Of a DNA stretch of 14,684 nucleotides, positions 13,419-14,684 are shown piece by piece. The position numbers were made by a program, and so were the translations under genes. The notes under the pieces were generated by a model that was not told where the DNA came from, searched no databases, and saw only the letters and a program-made list of their open reading frames with translations. The DNA is from Clostridiales bacterium (GTDB lineage: Bacteria; Bacillota; Clostridia; Oscillospirales; Oscillospiraceae): assembly GCA_029098065.1 (NCBI GenBank), contig JAQXNP010000006.1, positions 1-14,684 of the forward strand, given 5' to 3'. Numbering within the stretch: position 1 is the first letter of the stretch; every line of letters starts with the position of its first letter.

Positions 13419-13862
13419 TCACAGAGTGTCGGTATCCAGCAGAATGGTCACCGGGCCGTCGTTTTGGGAATAGACCTGCATGTCGGCACCGAATTCCCCG
13501 TGTTCCACGTGGAACCCCCGCTGACGGCACTGGTCCATGAACCGCTCATAAAGGGGGATGGCCGTCTCGGGCCGGGCCGCCCCGGAAAAACCGGGCCGCC
13601 GGGATTTGCAGTCGGCGAAGAGGGTGAACTGGGAGACCACCAGGAGGGAACCCTCCGCCTGGGCCAGATTCCGGTTCATCTTGCCGTTTTCATCCTCAAA
13701 AATACGCAGGCCGCAGACCTTGTCCGCCAGCTTGTCGCATTGCGCCTCCGTATCGGCGGGGGCGATCCCCAGAAGGACCAGAAAGCCTCCGTCAGTTCTG
13801 CCCACGGTGGTTCCGTCAATGTCCACCCGCGCGTTTTTTACCCGTGTCACTACTGCCCGCAT
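13419..13862 (-). CDS. dtd: D-aminoacyl-tRNA deacylase
   Basis: The 147-residue DTD enzyme removes D-amino acids (and mischarged glycine) from tRNA, keeping translation chirally clean. The family motifs SQFTLFAD (77-84), the basic loop KSRRPGFSGAA after it, and the active-site GPVT (136-139, the Gly-cisPro motif) are all present. Length is normal (145-150). ATG at 13862 has GGGAG at 8-nt spacing; longer starts at up to 13925 would run into its own promoter. It is the first gene of the minus-strand block and is served by a near-consensus promoter at 13897-13925. Confidence 0.96.
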   Translation of the reverse strand: MRAVVTRVKNARVDIDGTTVGRTDGGFLVLLGIAPADTEAQCDKLADKVCGLRIFEDENGKMNRNLAQAEGSLLVVSQFTLFADCKSRRPGFSGAARPETAIPLYERFMDQCRQRGFHVEHGEFGADMQVYSQNDGPVTILLDTDTL

Positions 13863-13878
13863 GGCACACGCTCCCATC

Positions 13879-13893
13879 TTGTAAAAGTTACAA
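13879..13893. promoter_or_regulatory. TTGTAA-aag-TTACAA palindrome at the dtd transcription start
   Basis: TTGTAA (13879-13884) and TTACAA (13888-13893) are exact inverted copies 3 nt apart. The palindrome begins 3 nt downstream of the dtd -10 and covers the predicted start of transcription near 13890, a position where a bound repressor would block the polymerase. No regulator is assigned. Confidence 0.4.
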
Positions 13894-13896
13894 AAT

Positions 13897-13925
13897 ATTA
13901 TACTCGTTTCTGGAAAAAAGGTCAA
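13897..13925 (-). promoter_or_regulatory. dtd promoter
   Basis: On the minus strand TTGACC (13925-13920) and a perfect TATAAT (13902-13897) are 17 nt apart. It is one of the best promoter matches in the window and probably drives dtd and, by read-through, the hydrolase-hemZ-kinase-mrp genes. Confidence 0.8.
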
Positions 13926-13968
13926 CTGAACGGTGAATTTCTTCCATTTAAGAATCTGATGGCCGCGC

Positions 13969-13997
13969 TTGAATTTTGCATGGAGAAATGCTATGAT
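13969..13997 (+). promoter_or_regulatory. miaB promoter
   Basis: TTGAAT (13969-13974) and TATGAT (13992-13997) are 17 nt apart on the plus strand, with a likely start near 14004 and a leader of about 44 nt. Its -35 lies 43 bp from the -35 of the divergent dtd promoter. Confidence 0.6.
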
Positions 13998-14047
13998 TAA
14001 ATGATTAAAGCAGGTACAGCATCCCGCCTGAAATTGGAGGAAACAAC

Positions 14048-14684
14048 TTGGACCGACAGACCACCCGAATTTCCCCGGCGGAAATGGACCGCCAGCGCGA
14101 ATTCTGTGAAAAAATACATGAGCGCTCCGCCGCGCTCCCTGCCGCCCCCCTGGCCTATGTGGACACCTATGGCTGCCAGCAGAACGAGGCGGACTCCGAA
14201 CGCATCCGGGGCTATCTCCGCTCCATGGGCTACGGCTTTACCGATGATGAGAATGCCGCCGATGTCATTGTCATCAACACCTGCGCCATCCGGGAGCATG
14301 CCGAGGACCGGGTGCTGGGCAACGTGGGCGCTCTGGTCCACGCCAAGCGCCGCCACCCCGGGCAGATCATCTGCCTGTGCGGCTGCATGGCCCAGGAGCC
14401 CCAGGTGGCGGAAAAGATCAAGAATTCCTATCGCCATGTGGACCTGGTGTTCGGCCCCCACGCTCTGTGGCGGTTTCCGGAGCTGCTCTACCGGGTGCTC
14501 ACCCGGCGGGGACGGGTCTTTGACACCGCCGATGAGCCCGGCTCCATCGCGGAGGGAATCCCCGTGGTGCGTCAGAACGGGGTCAAGGCATGGGTGTCCA
14601 TCATGTATGGCTGCAACAACTTCTGCTCCTCCTGCATGGTCCCCTATGTCCGGGGCCGGGAGCGGTCCCGGAAGCCGGAGGACG
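14048..14684 (+). CDS. miaB: tRNA-2-methylthio-N6-dimethylallyladenosine synthase MiaB (partial, 3' end outside window)
   Basis: The first 212 codons of a radical SAM methylthiotransferase that modifies position 37 of tRNAs reading UNN codons. The N-terminal UPF0004 domain has the three auxiliary-cluster cysteines C43 (TYGCQQNEADSE), C79 (NTCAIREHAEDRV) and C113 (CGCMAQEP). The radical SAM motif is C189-x3-C193-x2-C196 followed by VPYVRGRERSR. HAEDR and VRGRERSR favour MiaB over MtaB or RimO. The start is TTG at 14048, with TTGGAGG 7 nt upstream; the next in-frame ATG, 12 codons on, has no ribosome site. The radical SAM and TRAM domains continue beyond the window. It needs two Fe-S clusters, as does the trade of the nearby Mrp carrier. 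Confidence 0.95.
   Translation, partial: MDRQTTRISPAEMDRQREFCEKIHERSAALPAAPLAYVDTYGCQQNEADSERIRGYLRSMGYGFTDDENAADVIVINTCAIREHAEDRVLGNVGALVHAKRRHPGQIICLCGCMAQEPQVAEKIKNSYRHVDLVFGPHALWRFPELLYRVLTRRGRVFDTADEPGSIAEGIPVVRQNGVKAWVSIMYGCNNFCSSCMVPYVRGRERSRKPED

Noticed and set aside
1..14684. Mobile elements, CRISPR arrays, tRNA or rRNA genes, defence genes
   Set aside because: No transposase or integrase motifs, spaced direct repeats, cloverleaf-like segments or known defence domains were recognised on either strand.

Overview
The window looks like the chromosomal replication origin region of a GC-rich Gram-positive anaerobe, most likely a clostridial (Bacillota) member of the Oscillospiraceae/Flavonifractor type. 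The reasons are the conserved order dnaN-dnaA on one side and rpmH-rnpA-yidD-yidC-jag on the other, a Gram-positive YidC without a large extracytoplasmic domain, RemB, HemZ, and GC-rich third codon positions. The genus is an inference; no species marker such as rRNA is present.

Left arm (1-4799, minus strand): dnaA, a 241-bp gap rich in DnaA boxes that is the likely oriC, dnaN, an S4-domain RNA-binding protein (yaaA type), recF, an unnamed small membrane protein that seems to use a CTG start, and remB. yaaA and recF overlap by ATGA, and the next two genes follow closely. Between dnaA and rpmH (4800-5153) lies an AT-rich region with divergent promoters. Right arm (5154-8308, plus strand): rpmH (L34), rnpA (RNase P protein), yidD, yidC and jag/khpB, closed by a strong intrinsic terminator. 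This arm joins ribosome and tRNA maturation to membrane protein insertion. Both arms are read away from the origin, in the direction of the replication forks.

From 8390 to 13862 the strand switches to minus, so these genes face the fork. They are an AraC-type regulator with a GyrI-like effector domain, then (upstream to downstream) dtd, a glyoxalase-II-like metallo-hydrolase, hemZ, a uridine-kinase-like nucleoside kinase and an Mrp/NBP35 Fe-S carrier ATPase. The last four are tightly packed and end at a terminator just after mrp. Finally, from 14048, miaB (tRNA methylthiotransferase, cut by the window edge) is read on the plus strand from a promoter divergent from that of dtd.

Most of the window is core housekeeping. 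I found no mobile element, CRISPR array, defence system, rRNA or tRNA. The less explained parts are the recF-remB membrane protein, the long charged YidC tail, several unassigned inverted repeats, a DnaA-trio-like element beside the dnaA-dnaN boxes, and an Fe-S-flavoured operon with a stand-alone nucleoside kinase.
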